A model generated the notes under the pieces. That model was given only the letters and a program-made list of their open reading frames with translations, was not told the origin of the DNA and searched no databases. Shown one piece after another: positions 51,363 to 60,607 of a stretch of 64,000 nucleotides of DNA (its first letter is position 1; the number at the start of each line of letters is the position of its first letter). The DNA comes from Methanomicrobiales archaeon (GTDB taxonomy: Archaea > Halobacteriota > Methanomicrobia > Methanomicrobiales > JACTUA01), in assembly GCA_015660865.1 (NCBI GenBank), contig JACTUA010000002.1:299470-363469 (forward strand). The letters are read 5' to 3'. The position numbers and the translations under genes were made by a program.

Positions 51363-52679
51363 GTGACAAAGACAGTAACTGACGTGATATGCCCGTTCTG
51401 CGGCACCCTCTGCGATGACATCGAGGTCGTACTCTCTGACGATGGCAAGAAGATCCTGGAGGTTATGAACGCCTGCGCCATCGGAAACGAGAAGTTCCAC
51501 CACTCACAGGCGGCGGACCGGCCGAAGAGGCCCCGCATGCAGCAGCCTGACGGGAGCTACAAGGAGGTCAGCTACGACGAGGCTATCGAGTATACGGCGC
51601 AGATGTTCGTAAAGGCGAAGAAGCCCCTCATGTACGGCTGGTCCTCCACGAACTGCGAGGCCCAGTCCGTAGGGCACGAGATCGGGGAACTCTGCGGGGC
51701 GGTCGTGGACAACACTGCCACGGTATGCCATGGCCCATCCTTAATCGCTATCCAGGACGTGGGTATCCCGAGCTGCACCCTCGGCGAGATCAAGAACCGT
51801 GCCGACCGGATCATCTACTGGGGCTGCAACCCGGCCCATGCCCACCCGCGGCACATGAGCCGCTACTCCATCTTCCCGCGAGGCTTCTTCACGGGGAAGG
51901 GGCAGCAGAGCAGGAAGGTCATCGTGGTGGACCCACGCCCGACCGATACCTCCAACATGGCGGATTACTACTACCAGGTGGAGCAGGGCCGGGACTACGA
52001 GCTCCTCCAGGCCTTCAGGACGGCACTCCACGGGCACTGGCTCCCGGACATGGTGGCCGGCATCCCCAAGGAGAAAATCTACGAGGGCGCCGAGGTGATG
52101 AAGAGCGGGAGGTTCGGGATCATCTTCTTCGGTATGGGGGTGACCCAGACCCTCTCCAAGAACCACAACATCGATGCCGCCATCATGCTCACGAAGGACT
52201 TAAACGAGTTCTCCAAGTTCAGCATCATGCCGATGCGGGGCCACTACAACGTAACCGGCTCGGGCGAGGTCCTGGGATGGCAGTTCGGTTTCGCGTACGG
52301 GGTCGACCTGTCAAGAGGTTTCGCAAGGTACAACCCCGGTGAGACCACCTCCAACGATCTTCTCAGGCGGGGAGAGGTGGATGCCGTCTTCGTCATCGCA
52401 AGCGATCCCGGGGCACACTTCCCCATCAGCTCGGTGAAGAAGATCGCAAAGCTGCCCTCGGTCGCTGTCGACCCCCACTTCACGCCCACCACCGAGATCT
52501 GCAAGCTGCACGTGCCAGTGGCCTTCGTGGGGATCGAGTGCGGAGGGAATGCCTATCGCATGGACAACGTTCCCATCGACACCCGGAAGGTCGTGGACCC
52601 GCCCGAGGGGATGCTCACAGATGAGCAGTTCCTCGAGAAGGTCCTCCACCGGGTCAAGGAGATCAAGGGGGCAGCGTAA
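51363..52679 (+). CDS. fwdB: Formylmethanofuran dehydrogenase subunit B (catalytic, W/Mo)
   Basis: 438 residues from GTG 51363. The [4Fe-4S] cluster binds CPFCGTLC plus the Cys of ACAIG; the metal-ligand Cys is in NTATVCHGPS (Cys122), encoded as TGC rather than a selenocysteine TGA. Reduces CO2 to formate, which passes through an internal channel to FwdA. The molybdopterin-binding domain is separate as FwdD. fwdA starts immediately after the stop. Confidence 0.95.
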   Translation: MTKTVTDVICPFCGTLCDDIEVVLSDDGKKILEVMNACAIGNEKFHHSQAADRPKRPRMQQPDGSYKEVSYDEAIEYTAQMFVKAKKPLMYGWSSTNCEAQSVGHEIGELCGAVVDNTATVCHGPSLIAIQDVGIPSCTLGEIKNRADRIIYWGCNPAHAHPRHMSRYSIFPRGFFTGKGQQSRKVIVVDPRPTDTSNMADYYYQVEQGRDYELLQAFRTALHGHWLPDMVAGIPKEKIYEGAEVMKSGRFGIIFFGMGVTQTLSKNHNIDAAIMLTKDLNEFSKFSIMPMRGHYNVTGSGEVLGWQFGFAYGVDLSRGFARYNPGETTSNDLLRRGEVDAVFVIASDPGAHFPISSVKKIAKLPSVAVDPHFTPTTEICKLHVPVAFVGIECGGNAYRMDNVPIDTRKVVDPPEGMLTDEQFLEKVLHRVKEIKGAA

Positions 52680-54383
52680 ATGGCCGAGTACCTCATCAAG
52701 AACGGGTTCGTCTTTGACCCCGCCCAGAAGATCAAGGGGGACGTGGCGGACGTCGCCATCAAGGACGGGAAGATCGTAAAATCAGTGGAGAAGCCCAAGG
52801 TCATCGATGCCAAGGGCATGACCGTCATGGCAGGGGCCCTCGAGGTGCATGCCCACGTAGCCGGACCGAAGGTGAACATCGGCCGCATCTTCCGGCCTGA
52901 AGACAAGCTCTTCACCTACCGGCCGACCGAGAAGAATCACCGGATGGAGGGCGGGTTCTCCATACCCACCACCTACAAGACCGGCTATGCCTACGCCCGG
53001 CTCGGCTACACCACGGTCATGGAAGCGGCGATGCCGCCGCTCTTTGCCCGGCATGTCCATGAGGAGATGCGGGACACGCCCATCATCGACGAGGGGGCGT
53101 ACCCGGTCTTCGGGAACAACTGGTTCGTCCTCGAGTACCTCAAGAACAAGGAACTCGAGAACGTCGCGGCCTACATCGCCTGGCTCCTCAGGGTGACCAA
53201 GGGTTTTGCCATCAAGGTCGTGAACCCCGGGGGAACTGAGGCATGGGGCTGGGGGCTGAACTGCCTCCAGGTGAAGGACCCGGTCCCCTACTTCGATATC
53301 ACCCCCGAGGAGATCATCACAGGGCTCATCGAGGCAAACGAGTACCTCGGCCTGCCACACTCGATGCATATCCACGGGAACAACCTGGGGAACCCCGGGA
53401 ACTACACCACGACCCTCGACACCCTGAAGCTCGCGGCTGGCCACAAGGCCAAGAACAAGTTCGGGCGCGAGCAAGTGATGCACCACACCCATATCCAGTT
53501 CCACTCTTATGGTGGGACGAAATGGGCTGACTTCGAGTCCAAGGCCCGCCCCATCGTCGATTACGTGAACAAGCACAAGAACATAACGATCGATGTCGGA
53601 TTCGTCACCCTGGACGAGACGACCACCATGACCGCGGACGGGCCCTTCGAGCACCACCTCACAGAGCTCAACCACCTGAAGTGGGCCAATGCCGATGTGG
53701 AGCTCGAGACCGCAGCAGGGGTTGTCCCCTATATCTACAGCCCGGACATCTTTGTCAGCGGTATCCAGTGGGCCGTAGGGCTTGAGATCGCCCTCCTCTC
53801 CAAGGACCCGATGCGGTGCTACATCACGACCGATCACCCGAACGCAGGGCCCTTCACGCGCTACCCGCGGATCATAAAGTGGCTCATGTCGCAAAAGGCC
53901 CGGGAGGAGCAGATCAAGGCCTTCAAGGCGAACGACAAGGTCGTGAACGCGTCCGAGATTGCATCCATCGACCGCGAGCTCAACCTCTACGAGATCGCCC
54001 AGATGACCCGGGCAGGCCCGGCCAAATGCCTCGGGCTGGCAAGCATGTATGGCGGGCTGAAGCCGGGCCAGGATGCGGATGTCGCGGTCTATGACTTCAA
54101 CCCCGACAAGGAGCACAAGCCCATGGAGATCGAGGAGGCCTTCTCCGAGGTGAAGTACCTCTTCAAGACCGGCGTCCCGATCATCATGGACCACAAGTTC
54201 GTTTCCGAGGGGAGGAAGCGGACCCTCTGGGTGGATGCAAAGGTGAACGAGAACCCGCAGGTGGTACGGGACGTGAAGGAGAAGTTCCTGAAGTACTACA
54301 CCGTCACCGAGAAGAACTACGAAGTGGTGGGGAAGCACTTTATCCCGAACCCCTACGCCATCGAGGTGGATGCAACCCACTAG
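52680..54383 (+). CDS. fwdA: Formylmethanofuran dehydrogenase subunit A (amidohydrolase)
   Basis: 567 residues. Amidohydrolase-type dinuclear metal site: VHAHVAGPK (HxH motif), HSMHIHGNN, a lysine-containing strand AIKVVNPGG, MHHTHIQFHSYGG and TTDHPNAGPF. It condenses formate with methanofuran, completing formylmethanofuran formation. Complete, with no spacing between it and fwdB. A long minus-strand frame across this gene is a coding shadow. Confidence 0.95.
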   Translation: MAEYLIKNGFVFDPAQKIKGDVADVAIKDGKIVKSVEKPKVIDAKGMTVMAGALEVHAHVAGPKVNIGRIFRPEDKLFTYRPTEKNHRMEGGFSIPTTYKTGYAYARLGYTTVMEAAMPPLFARHVHEEMRDTPIIDEGAYPVFGNNWFVLEYLKNKELENVAAYIAWLLRVTKGFAIKVVNPGGTEAWGWGLNCLQVKDPVPYFDITPEEIITGLIEANEYLGLPHSMHIHGNNLGNPGNYTTTLDTLKLAAGHKAKNKFGREQVMHHTHIQFHSYGGTKWADFESKARPIVDYVNKHKNITIDVGFVTLDETTTMTADGPFEHHLTELNHLKWANADVELETAAGVVPYIYSPDIFVSGIQWAVGLEIALLSKDPMRCYITTDHPNAGPFTRYPRIIKWLMSQKAREEQIKAFKANDKVVNASEIASIDRELNLYEIAQMTRAGPAKCLGLASMYGGLKPGQDADVAVYDFNPDKEHKPMEIEEAFSEVKYLFKTGVPIIMDHKFVSEGRKRTLWVDAKVNENPQVVRDVKEKFLKYYTVTEKNYEVVGKHFIPNPYAIEVDATH

Positions 54384-54395
54384 GAGGCCAGAACC

Positions 54396-55199
54396 ATGAA
54401 CACCGTGACACTCACACCAAAGGCGAAACCTGACCTCTACCTCGAGGTGGACAACATCACCCCCGACAGGTTCGCGGGGAAGACGAACGAGGAGATCGCG
54501 GCCCTCCACCTCTACGAGGGGAGCACCCAGCATGCCCTCGGAAAGTTCTTCGATGTCGCCGGGTCGTCGGGCCCGACCGCGGCCGAGACGAAGATCGTGA
54601 TCAAGGGCGACGCGTCCCGGCTCAAGTATATCGGGATGAAGATGACCGCCGGCGAGATCGTCATCGAGGGGAACGCCGATATGTATGTCGGTGCCTGGAT
54701 GAGGGGCGGGAAGATCCAGGCCAAAGGGAACGTGGAGGCTTTTGCAGGCACCGGCATGAAGGGCGGGGAGATCCAGATCGACGGCAATGCCGGGAACTAC
54801 CTGGGATCCGCCTACCGCGGAGACTGGCGGGGCATGGCGGGCGGCACCATCCGGGTGAAGGGGAACGCAGGGAGCGACACCGGCTACTTCATGAACGGCG
54901 GCACCATCATCATCGGCGGGAACGTCGATGTCCATGTCGCCACCCATGCCGAAGGGAACGGGAAGATCATCATCAAGGGCAATGCCAAGAGCAAGGTGGG
55001 CGGCCAGATGGTCGGCGGGGAGATCTATATCTTCGGCGACCTCGAGGTCCCCATGCCCACCTTCGAGTACCGGAAGGACGTGGAGCTCGAGGTCGACGGT
55101 ACGAAGGCGAAGTTCGCCCTCTTTGAGGGGGATACGGCCGAGCGCCACCCGAAGCGGAAAGGGGAGACTATCTACGGCAAGATCTACATGAAGTACTGA
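54396..55199 (+). CDS. fwdC: Formylmethanofuran dehydrogenase subunit C
   Basis: 267 residues. Right-handed beta-helix of the GltS C-terminal type: repeated GxxGxxxGG turns such as GNADMYVGAWMRGGKIQAKG and GNAGNYLGSAYRGDWRGMAGG. It is the structural subunit holding FwdA and FwdB together. Last gene of the operon; CTCTCTTTTTGTCCC (55204-55218) right after the stop is a likely T-rich terminator. Confidence 0.94.
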   Translation: MNTVTLTPKAKPDLYLEVDNITPDRFAGKTNEEIAALHLYEGSTQHALGKFFDVAGSSGPTAAETKIVIKGDASRLKYIGMKMTAGEIVIEGNADMYVGAWMRGGKIQAKGNVEAFAGTGMKGGEIQIDGNAGNYLGSAYRGDWRGMAGGTIRVKGNAGSDTGYFMNGGTIIIGGNVDVHVATHAEGNGKIIIKGNAKSKVGGQMVGGEIYIFGDLEVPMPTFEYRKDVELEVDGTKAKFALFEGDTAERHPKRKGETIYGKIYMKY

Positions 55200-55203
55200 T
55201 CCC

Positions 55204-55218
55204 CTCTCTTTTTGTCCC
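55204..55218 (+). terminator. T-rich terminator of the fwd-hdr operon
   Basis: The sequence CTCTCTTTTTGTCCC starts 4 bases after the fwdC stop. Archaeal terminators are often simple T runs without a stem, which fits. It also separates fwd from the mcr leader. Confidence 0.4.
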
Positions 55219-55255
55219 GGACGCGCACCAGGTTGCAAGGGATCTTTCGGTACTA

Positions 55256-55273
55256 TTATAACAATTGTCATAA
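55256..55273 (+). promoter_or_regulatory. 18-bp near-perfect palindrome in the mcr upstream region
   Basis: TTATAACAATTGTCATAA is symmetric at 16 of 18 positions around ACAATTGT. It lies about 50-170 bases upstream of the three candidate TATA boxes before mcrB, suitable for an operator bound by a dimeric regulator. No DNA-binding experiment is implied. Confidence 0.45.
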
Positions 55274-55322
55274 CTTTTATTACTATTTCTAAGATTCGTC
55301 ATACTGGGAAATTTCTGAACGG

Positions 55323-55420
55323 GGTATATATACTGGGTATTTGAAGCTTATGCTTTCAATCCTTTTTATTTTAATCCTTTTATATAAAATGTTTGGGATA
55401 AAATAGCAATCCTTATATGG
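55323..55420 (+). promoter_or_regulatory. Cluster of three TATA-like boxes before mcrB
   Basis: GGTATATATACT (55323-55334), CCTTTTATATAAAATG (55376-55391) and CCTTATATGG (55411-55420) are each good archaeal TATA candidates in an AT-rich stretch. The last would give a leader of about 130 bases before ATG 55574. The surrounding 374 bases between fwdC and mcrB contain no gene. Confidence 0.5.
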
Positions 55421-55438
55421 ACTATGGATGATTATCAG

Positions 55439-55457
55439 ATGTCCCAAAGAGGGACGT
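55439..55457 (+). promoter_or_regulatory. Small hairpin in the mcr leader
   Basis: ATGTCCCAAAGAGGGACGT can fold into a seven-pair stem (one G-T pair) with a five-base loop. It lies after the last candidate TATA box, so it would be in the leader RNA. Further on, AAAGGTATC occurs twice (55537-55545 and 55551-55559), just before the ribosome-binding site AAAGGAGGAAA. Confidence 0.45.
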
Positions 55458-55573
55458 GCAGTTAGTGACCCTCACTCACCAGCAGTGATCGCGTAAAAGC
55501 GCACACACTTCAGTTCTCGTAATGTATAGCCTACTGAAAGGTATCTACCAAAAGGTATCAAAGGAGGAAATTT

Positions 55574-56878
55574 ATGGCAAAATACAAGGAATCCTGTGAC
55601 CTCTATGACGATGAGGGCAAGCTCCTGAAGAGCAATGTAACCCTCGAGAAGGTCAGCCCGGTCGTGAACCCGGTCATCAGGAAGATGATCAACCTCACCA
55701 AGAGGACAGTGGCCATCAACATGGCAGGCATCGAGAATGGTGTGAAGACCGGATCCTTCGGCAAGGGGCAGATCCTCGGCCGCGGGCTGAACCTCTCCAT
55801 CACCAAGGATGTCGACACGCTCGCTGCGAAGATCAAGGAGCTCGTCCAGGTCAGTGACGGGGACGACACCAAGGTCACCAAGGTCAGCGGAGGGAAGCTC
55901 CTCCTCGTTGAGGTCCCCATGGCACGCATCGAGGCAGCAGCAACCTATGATGCAGCCTCTACCGCGGTTGCGGCAGCAGCCACCCAGGCCATCATCGACC
56001 AGTACAAGGTTGACATGTTCAACGGGTCTGTCGTGAAGTCTGCCATTTGGGGCACGTACCCCCAGACCATGGACATGGCCGGCGGCAATATCATCACGGT
56101 CCTCTCCATCCCGCAGAACAGCGAAGGCCTCGGCTACGCGCTGAGAAACATCAACGCAAACACTGTTGCGATGATGACGCACCGCAACGCCATGCAGACC
56201 TGCGCCCTCTCCTGCACCTTCGAGCAGGCCGGCGAGTTCGAGATGGGCATGGCCATCGGTGCCTTCGAGCGGGCCCAGCTGCTCTTATACGCATTCCAGG
56301 GCCTGAACGCGAACAACATGCTCTACGATATTGTGAAGGCCAACGGCAAGACCGGAACGATGGGAACCGTTGTCCAGTCCGTTGTCGAGCGTGCCCTTGA
56401 GGACAAGGTCATCAAGGCAGGCAAGAAGGGCAAGTACTTCCAGTTCTATGAGACCAAGGACCCCATGATGTGGAACGCCTATGCAGCCGCCGGAACCATG
56501 GCAGCAACCATGGTGAACTGCGGTGCCGGGCGGTTTGCCCAGGCTGTCTCATCGACGCTCCTGTACTTCAATGACCTGCTCGAGCACGAGACCGGACTCC
56601 CGAGCTGCGACTTCGGCCGTGTGATGGGAACCGCAGTCGGGTTCTCGTTCTTCAGCCACTCCATCTATGGTGGCGGCGGCCCCGGTGTCTTCAACGGGAA
56701 CCACATCGTGACCCGGCACGCTGCCGGCGTCGCCGTGCCGTGCGTCTGCGTTGCCTGCGCCCTCGATGCAGGGACCCAGATGTTCGGGCCCGAGCAGACC
56801 TCCAAGGTCTACCAGGACACCTTCGGCACCATCGACGAGTTCGCGAGACCCCTCCAGGCTATCGCAAAGGGAGCTTAA
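55574..56878 (+). CDS. mcrB: Methyl-coenzyme M reductase I beta subunit
   Basis: 434 residues, normal length, from ATG 55574 behind a strong site AAGGAGGAAA. Part of the (alpha-beta-gamma)2 enzyme that makes methane from methyl-CoM and CoB with F430. Recognisable blocks: the N-terminus KYKESCDLYDDEGKLLKSNV, VVNPVIRKMI, MTHRNAMQTCALSCTFEQAG and the C-terminal FFSHSIYGGGGPGVFNGNH, where the beta chain lines the CoB channel. First gene of mcrBDCGA. Confidence 0.97.
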   Translation: MAKYKESCDLYDDEGKLLKSNVTLEKVSPVVNPVIRKMINLTKRTVAINMAGIENGVKTGSFGKGQILGRGLNLSITKDVDTLAAKIKELVQVSDGDDTKVTKVSGGKLLLVEVPMARIEAAATYDAASTAVAAAATQAIIDQYKVDMFNGSVVKSAIWGTYPQTMDMAGGNIITVLSIPQNSEGLGYALRNINANTVAMMTHRNAMQTCALSCTFEQAGEFEMGMAIGAFERAQLLLYAFQGLNANNMLYDIVKANGKTGTMGTVVQSVVERALEDKVIKAGKKGKYFQFYETKDPMMWNAYAAAGTMAATMVNCGAGRFAQAVSSTLLYFNDLLEHETGLPSCDFGRVMGTAVGFSFFSHSIYGGGGPGVFNGNHIVTRHAAGVAVPCVCVACALDAGTQMFGPEQTSKVYQDTFGTIDEFARPLQAIAKGA

Positions 56879-56895
56879 AGGCGTTCGTGAGCTGA

Positions 56896-57366
56896 ATGAC
56901 CGAAGCCATATTTCCTCAGATCCGGATAATGCCGGCGCGTTTCCTCTATCCCGAGACAGCCGAGAAACTCCTGAACGGGATCTGCAAGGTGGGCGTAGTG
57001 CGGCGGATGACTGTCAATGGTCCCCGCCTCCCCCCCACCATCACCGAAGGCCCGGGGAGAGGGCTTCCAAACCCCCACCCGGGCCGGAAAGTCATCCATG
57101 TCGGGGGCGAGGAGTTCGAACTCCAGGTCCAGGTAGGTACCCTCATCCTGGAGCTGGAGAACTCGGACGCCATCCCCGTCATCCGGCAGGTGTGCGACGA
57201 GGTCTTTACCAACTTCTCGTACACCCTGCAGGAGGGCAAGTTCATGAAGTCCCAGATGACGGTCTCGGATTATGCTAAGTATGGTGAGATCGAGGACAAG
57301 GAGATGCTCGGGATGTCCGACCCCAAGGGGAAGCAGTGCCCGATCATCCTCCAGGGGACCCAGTGA
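56896..57366 (+). CDS. mcrD: Methyl-coenzyme M reductase operon protein D
   Basis: 156 residues. Begins EAIFPQIRIMPARFLYPETAEKLLN, with GRGLPNPHPGRKVIHVGGEEFELQVQVG as a conserved core and a strand-rich middle, matching McrD. Not a subunit of the mature enzyme; thought to assist delivery of F430 or assembly. One base separates its stop from mcrC. Confidence 0.93.
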   Translation: MTEAIFPQIRIMPARFLYPETAEKLLNGICKVGVVRRMTVNGPRLPPTITEGPGRGLPNPHPGRKVIHVGGEEFELQVQVGTLILELENSDAIPVIRQVCDEVFTNFSYTLQEGKFMKSQMTVSDYAKYGEIEDKEMLGMSDPKGKQCPIILQGTQ

Positions 57367-57367
57367 C

Positions 57368-57997
57368 ATGTCGATAGGCCGGATCACGCAGGTGGTCGAC
57401 TGCAGGGAGAGCGTCGGGATGGGCAAGGGCGGAGGAATCGCCCAGCGTGGAACCATCTCCGAGTGCCGCTACCCCGATGTCATCGTGGTAGCCATGTCCC
57501 CCGGCCACCGGCACGTGACAAAACCGGTCTGCGACATCACCTCTGCTCTCCGAAAGGAGGGGGCGGAGTTCTCTGTCACCACCCTGGTCCTCAACTCCGG
57601 GAGCGGCGTCCCCGATGACGCGCCCTCGGTAGGAGGCGCCGTCCTCGGCGCTTTCTTCACCCTGAACGAGAGGGAGATCCGCCAGATCGAACAGCACAAG
57701 GTAGCTATCCTCCACCACGGGAACGTGCGATCGCACGTCGTCCACAAGGTGAGGAAGATCCTCGAACAGTGCGATATCGCCGCGGTGGTCGTCTCCCAGG
57801 TCCCCATCGATTATGAGGACTTTGCAAAAGTCGGGGTGAAGACGGCGTACGTGATGCCGCCGGCCGACCAGATCCGGACAAAGGGAACTGTCATGGCCAT
57901 CGTCACCGGTGTGACGCGGGGCCAGACCCCCACGAGGACAAATATCGCTGAAGTCATTCAGGCAGTCATGAAGGTCATGAGATCAAACAAAAGGTAA
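57368..57997 (+). CDS. mcrC: Methyl-coenzyme M reductase operon protein C
   Basis: 209 residues from ATG 57368 (the frame opens earlier, but MSIGRITQVVDCRESVGMGK is the family start). Contains GKGGGIAQRGT, VAMSPGHRHVTKPVCDI and AILHHGNVRSHVVHKVRKIL. McrC belongs to the ATP-dependent activation machinery of Mcr. Sits between mcrD and mcrG, 11 bases before the latter. Confidence 0.94.
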   Translation: MSIGRITQVVDCRESVGMGKGGGIAQRGTISECRYPDVIVVAMSPGHRHVTKPVCDITSALRKEGAEFSVTTLVLNSGSGVPDDAPSVGGAVLGAFFTLNEREIRQIEQHKVAILHHGNVRSHVVHKVRKILEQCDIAAVVVSQVPIDYEDFAKVGVKTAYVMPPADQIRTKGTVMAIVTGVTRGQTPTRTNIAEVIQAVMKVMRSNKR

Positions 57998-58008
57998 GGT
58001 GAAAGAAA

Positions 58009-58770
58009 ATGGCATACAAACCTCAATTCTGCGCGGGAACCACGAAGGTCGCCGAGAACCGGCGAAACTTCATGAACCCGGCATACAAGCTCCAGAAGAT
58101 CCGGGACATCTCGGACGAGGACGTTGTCCTGATCATGGGACACCGCGCCCCCGGTTCCGCGTACCCGACGACCCACCCGCCCCTCTCAGAGGCCGGTGAG
58201 CCGAAGTGCCCGGTCAGGAAGCTTGTAACCCCCCTCGACGGGGCCAAGACAGGAGACAGGGTCCGGTACATCCAGTTCACAGACTCGTACTGGTTCGCAC
58301 CCATGCACCCATATCTCCGCTCCTACATGGCATCCATCCGTTACCGCGGTGTCGACCCGGGTACCCTCTCGGGACGTCAGATCGTAGAGTGCCGCGAGCG
58401 GGACCTCGAGAAGATCGCGAAGGAGCTCATATCAACCGAGTGCTTTGACCCGGCCCGCTCGGGCATCAGGGGCTGCACGGTGCACGGCCACTCGCTGCGT
58501 CTCGACGAAGACGGCATGATGTTCGACATGCTTGCCCGCCGCATCCTGGACAAGGACAAGACGGTCAAGTACGTGAAGGACCAGGTCGGGGTACCCCTCG
58601 ACAAGCCCGTCAACGTTGGCAAGCCGATGGACGAGAAGTGGCTCAAGGCGCACACCACCATCTACAACTCCAACGGCGGCACAGGATTCCGGGAGGACAA
58701 AGAGGCGATCGAGTTCATCCAGACGATCCACTCCCTGAGGACCAAGTACGGCTTCATGCCGAAGGAGTGA
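58009..58770 (+). CDS. mcrG: Methyl-coenzyme M reductase I gamma subunit
   Basis: 253 residues from ATG 58009, AAGGTGAAAGAAA upstream. Gamma-chain blocks: MAYKPQFCAGTTKVAENRRN, VVLIMGHRAPGSAYPTTHPPL, FTDSYWFAPMHPYLRSYM, GRQIVECRERDLE and CTVHGHSLRLDEDGMMFDM. Forms part of the active-site channel together with McrA and McrB. mcrA follows after 11 bases. Confidence 0.97.
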   Translation: MAYKPQFCAGTTKVAENRRNFMNPAYKLQKIRDISDEDVVLIMGHRAPGSAYPTTHPPLSEAGEPKCPVRKLVTPLDGAKTGDRVRYIQFTDSYWFAPMHPYLRSYMASIRYRGVDPGTLSGRQIVECRERDLEKIAKELISTECFDPARSGIRGCTVHGHSLRLDEDGMMFDMLARRILDKDKTVKYVKDQVGVPLDKPVNVGKPMDEKWLKAHTTIYNSNGGTGFREDKEAIEFIQTIHSLRTKYGFMPKE

Positions 58771-58781
58771 GGTGACACAAC

Positions 58782-60473
58782 ATGGCAAAGATCGAGAGAG
58801 CCCAGAAACTCTTCCTGAAGACCCTCAAGACCCGGTTCGCAAACTGGGGCGAGGACGTCCAGAGCGGAAAGACCGTGTACAAGCGCATCGGCCTGTCCCA
58901 GTCCCCGAGGAAGATGGAGTGGGTCAAGCAGGGCAATGCAGTCGCGCTGGCACGCGGGATCTCCGGGTACGACCCGGTCCGGTGCCACTGCGGTGGTATC
59001 CCGCTCGGCCAGAGGCAGCTCATGACCTACGAGGTCTCCGGGACCGGAGTCTTCGTCGAGGGTGATGACCTGCACTTCGTGAACAACGCCGCGATGCAGC
59101 AGATGTGGGACGACATCCGGCGGACCGTGGTCGTCGGCATGGACCTCGCCCACCAGACCCTGCAGAAGCGTCTGGGCAAGGAGGTCACCCCCGAGACCAT
59201 CAACGAGTTCCTCCACGTGCTCAACCACGCCATGCCCGGTGCAGCCGTGGTCCAGGAGCACATGGTCGAGACCTCGCCGGCACTCACCGACGACTGCTAC
59301 GTCAAGGTGTACACCGGCGACGATGAGATGGCGGACTCCATCGAGCCCCAGTTCCTCATCGACATCAACAAGGCGTTCCCGGCCAAGCAGGCCGAGCAGA
59401 TCAAGGGATCCATCGGCAAGTCCATGTGGCAGGCCGTCCACATCCCGACCATCGTCTCGAGGACCTGTGATGGCGGTACCGCGAGCCGCTGGTCGGCCAT
59501 GCAGCTCGGCATGTCCTACATCGGGGCGTACCGCATGTGCGCCGGTGAGGCAGCGACTGCAGACCTCGCATTTGCGGCAAAGCACGCCGGTCTGATCGAG
59601 ATGGCAAACCTGTTGCCCGCCCGGCGGGCCCGCGGCCCGAACGAGCCCGGCGGCCTGAAGTTCGGCCTCTTCGCGGATATCATCCAGGCCGACAGGAAGT
59701 ACCCGAACGACCCAGTCCGCTCATCGCTCGAGGTCGTCGCCGCAGGGTGCATGCTCTATGACCAGATCTGGCTCGGGTCCTATATGTCCGGCGGCGTCGG
59801 GTTCACCCAGTACGCCACCGCGGCATACACGGACAACGTGCTGGACGACTTCAGCTACTATGGTGCAGACTACGTGAAGGACAAGTACAAGGGATTCACG
59901 AAGGCACCCCAGAAGCAGGAGGTCGTCAACGACATCGCGACCGAGACCACGCTCTACGGTATGGAGCAGTACGAGACCTTCCCGTCCCTGCTCGAGGACC
60001 ACTTCGGCGGTTCCCAGCGTGCAACCGTCCTTGCGGCAGCGTCAGGCATAGCCTGCGCTCTCGGTACCGCGAACTCGAACGCCGGCCTGAGCGGCTGGTA
60101 CCTCTCCATGCTCCTCCACAAGGAGGGCTGGAGCCGGCTCGGGTTCTACGGCTACGACCTGCAGGACCAGTGCGGTTCCGCGAACACCTTCGCCATCCGG
60201 TCGGACGAGGGCCTTGTCAACGAGCTCCGGGGCGCGAACTACCCGAACTACGCGATGAACGTCGGGCACCAGGGCGGCTACGCCGGTATCGCTGGCGCGG
60301 CCCACTTCGCCCGCCAGGACGGCTGGTCATTCGACCCGCGTATCAAGGTCTGCTTCGCCGACCCAGGGTTGCCCTTCGACTTCACCGAGCCGCGCCGGAT
60401 GTTTGCAAAGGGCGCTATCCGCGAGTTCATGCCCGCAGGCGAGCGCTCGCTCATCATCCCGGCCCGGAAGTAA
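58782..60473 (+). CDS. mcrA: Methyl-coenzyme M reductase I alpha subunit
   Basis: 563 residues. F430- and CoM-binding blocks are intact: [40 protein letters not shown] (site of N-methyl-His and methyl-Arg in characterised enzymes), [30 protein letters not shown], and [15 protein letters not shown] (thioglycine region; Tyr rather than Phe at FYGY). The C-terminus [17 protein letters not shown] is conserved. The thioglycine, methyl-Arg and related modifications depend on genes not present here. Last gene of the mcr operon. Confidence 0.98.
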   Translation: MAKIERAQKLFLKTLKTRFANWGEDVQSGKTVYKRIGLSQSPRKMEWVKQGNAVALARGISGYDPVRCHCGGIPLGQRQLMTYEVSGTGVFVEGDDLHFVNNAAMQQMWDDIRRTVVVGMDLAHQTLQKRLGKEVTPETINEFLHVLNHAMPGAAVVQEHMVETSPALTDDCYVKVYTGDDEMADSIEPQFLIDINKAFPAKQAEQIKGSIGKSMWQAVHIPTIVSRTCDGGTASRWSAMQLGMSYIGAYRMCAGEAATADLAFAAKHAGLIEMANLLPARRARGPNEPGGLKFGLFADIIQADRKYPNDPVRSSLEVVAAGCMLYDQIWLGSYMSGGVGFTQYATAAYTDNVLDDFSYYGADYVKDKYKGFTKAPQKQEVVNDIATETTLYGMEQYETFPSLLEDHFGGSQRATVLAAASGIACALGTANSNAGLSGWYLSMLLHKEGWSRLGFYGYDLQDQCGSANTFAIRSDEGLVNELRGANYPNYAMNVGHQGGYAGIAGAAHFARQDGWSFDPRIKVCFADPGLPFDFTEPRRMFAKGAIREFMPAGERSLIIPARK

Positions 60474-60485
60474 ACCCAACACAAC

Positions 60486-60504
60486 TTTTTTTTCGTTAAC
60501 GAAA
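60486..60504 (+). promoter_or_regulatory. T run followed by a perfect 14-bp palindrome after mcrA
   Basis: TTTTTTTT (60486-60493) is a probable terminator of mcr. It overlaps TTTCGTTAACGAAA (60491-60504), a perfect 14-bp palindrome with TCGTT half-sites, the same half-site as repeated before the coenzyme B block at 44189-44218. It lies about 160 bases before mtrE, so it could also act in mtr regulation. Confidence 0.5.
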
Positions 60505-60529
60505 GTGGGCATGCGTAAATCCCTTCAAA

Positions 60530-60557
60530 ATCGCGGATTTTTGGGAAAAAACGCGAT
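60530..60557 (+). promoter_or_regulatory. Extended hairpin between mcr and mtr
   Basis: ATCGCG (60530-60535) pairs with CGCGAT (60552-60557), and inside it TTTTT pairs with AAAAA around a GGG loop, giving about eleven pairs with a small bulge. It is upstream of the most likely mtr promoter (CCTTTAACTA, 60576-60585), so it could belong to mcr 3' end formation. Confidence 0.45.
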
Positions 60558-60607
60558 AGACGTAACTTTTCGAAACCTTTAACTAAACGCTCACCAATCC
60601 TAGGATG

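Noticed and set aside
51720..51740. Possible selenocysteine at the FwdB metal site
   Set aside because: The codon in NTATVCHGPS is TGC, and the frame has no internal TGA; it is the cysteine form.
52782..55271. Minus-strand open frame of 829 codons opposite fwdA and fwdC
   Set aside because: It is a high-GC coding shadow: fwdA and fwdC are certain on the plus strand and the minus product has no recognisable domain.
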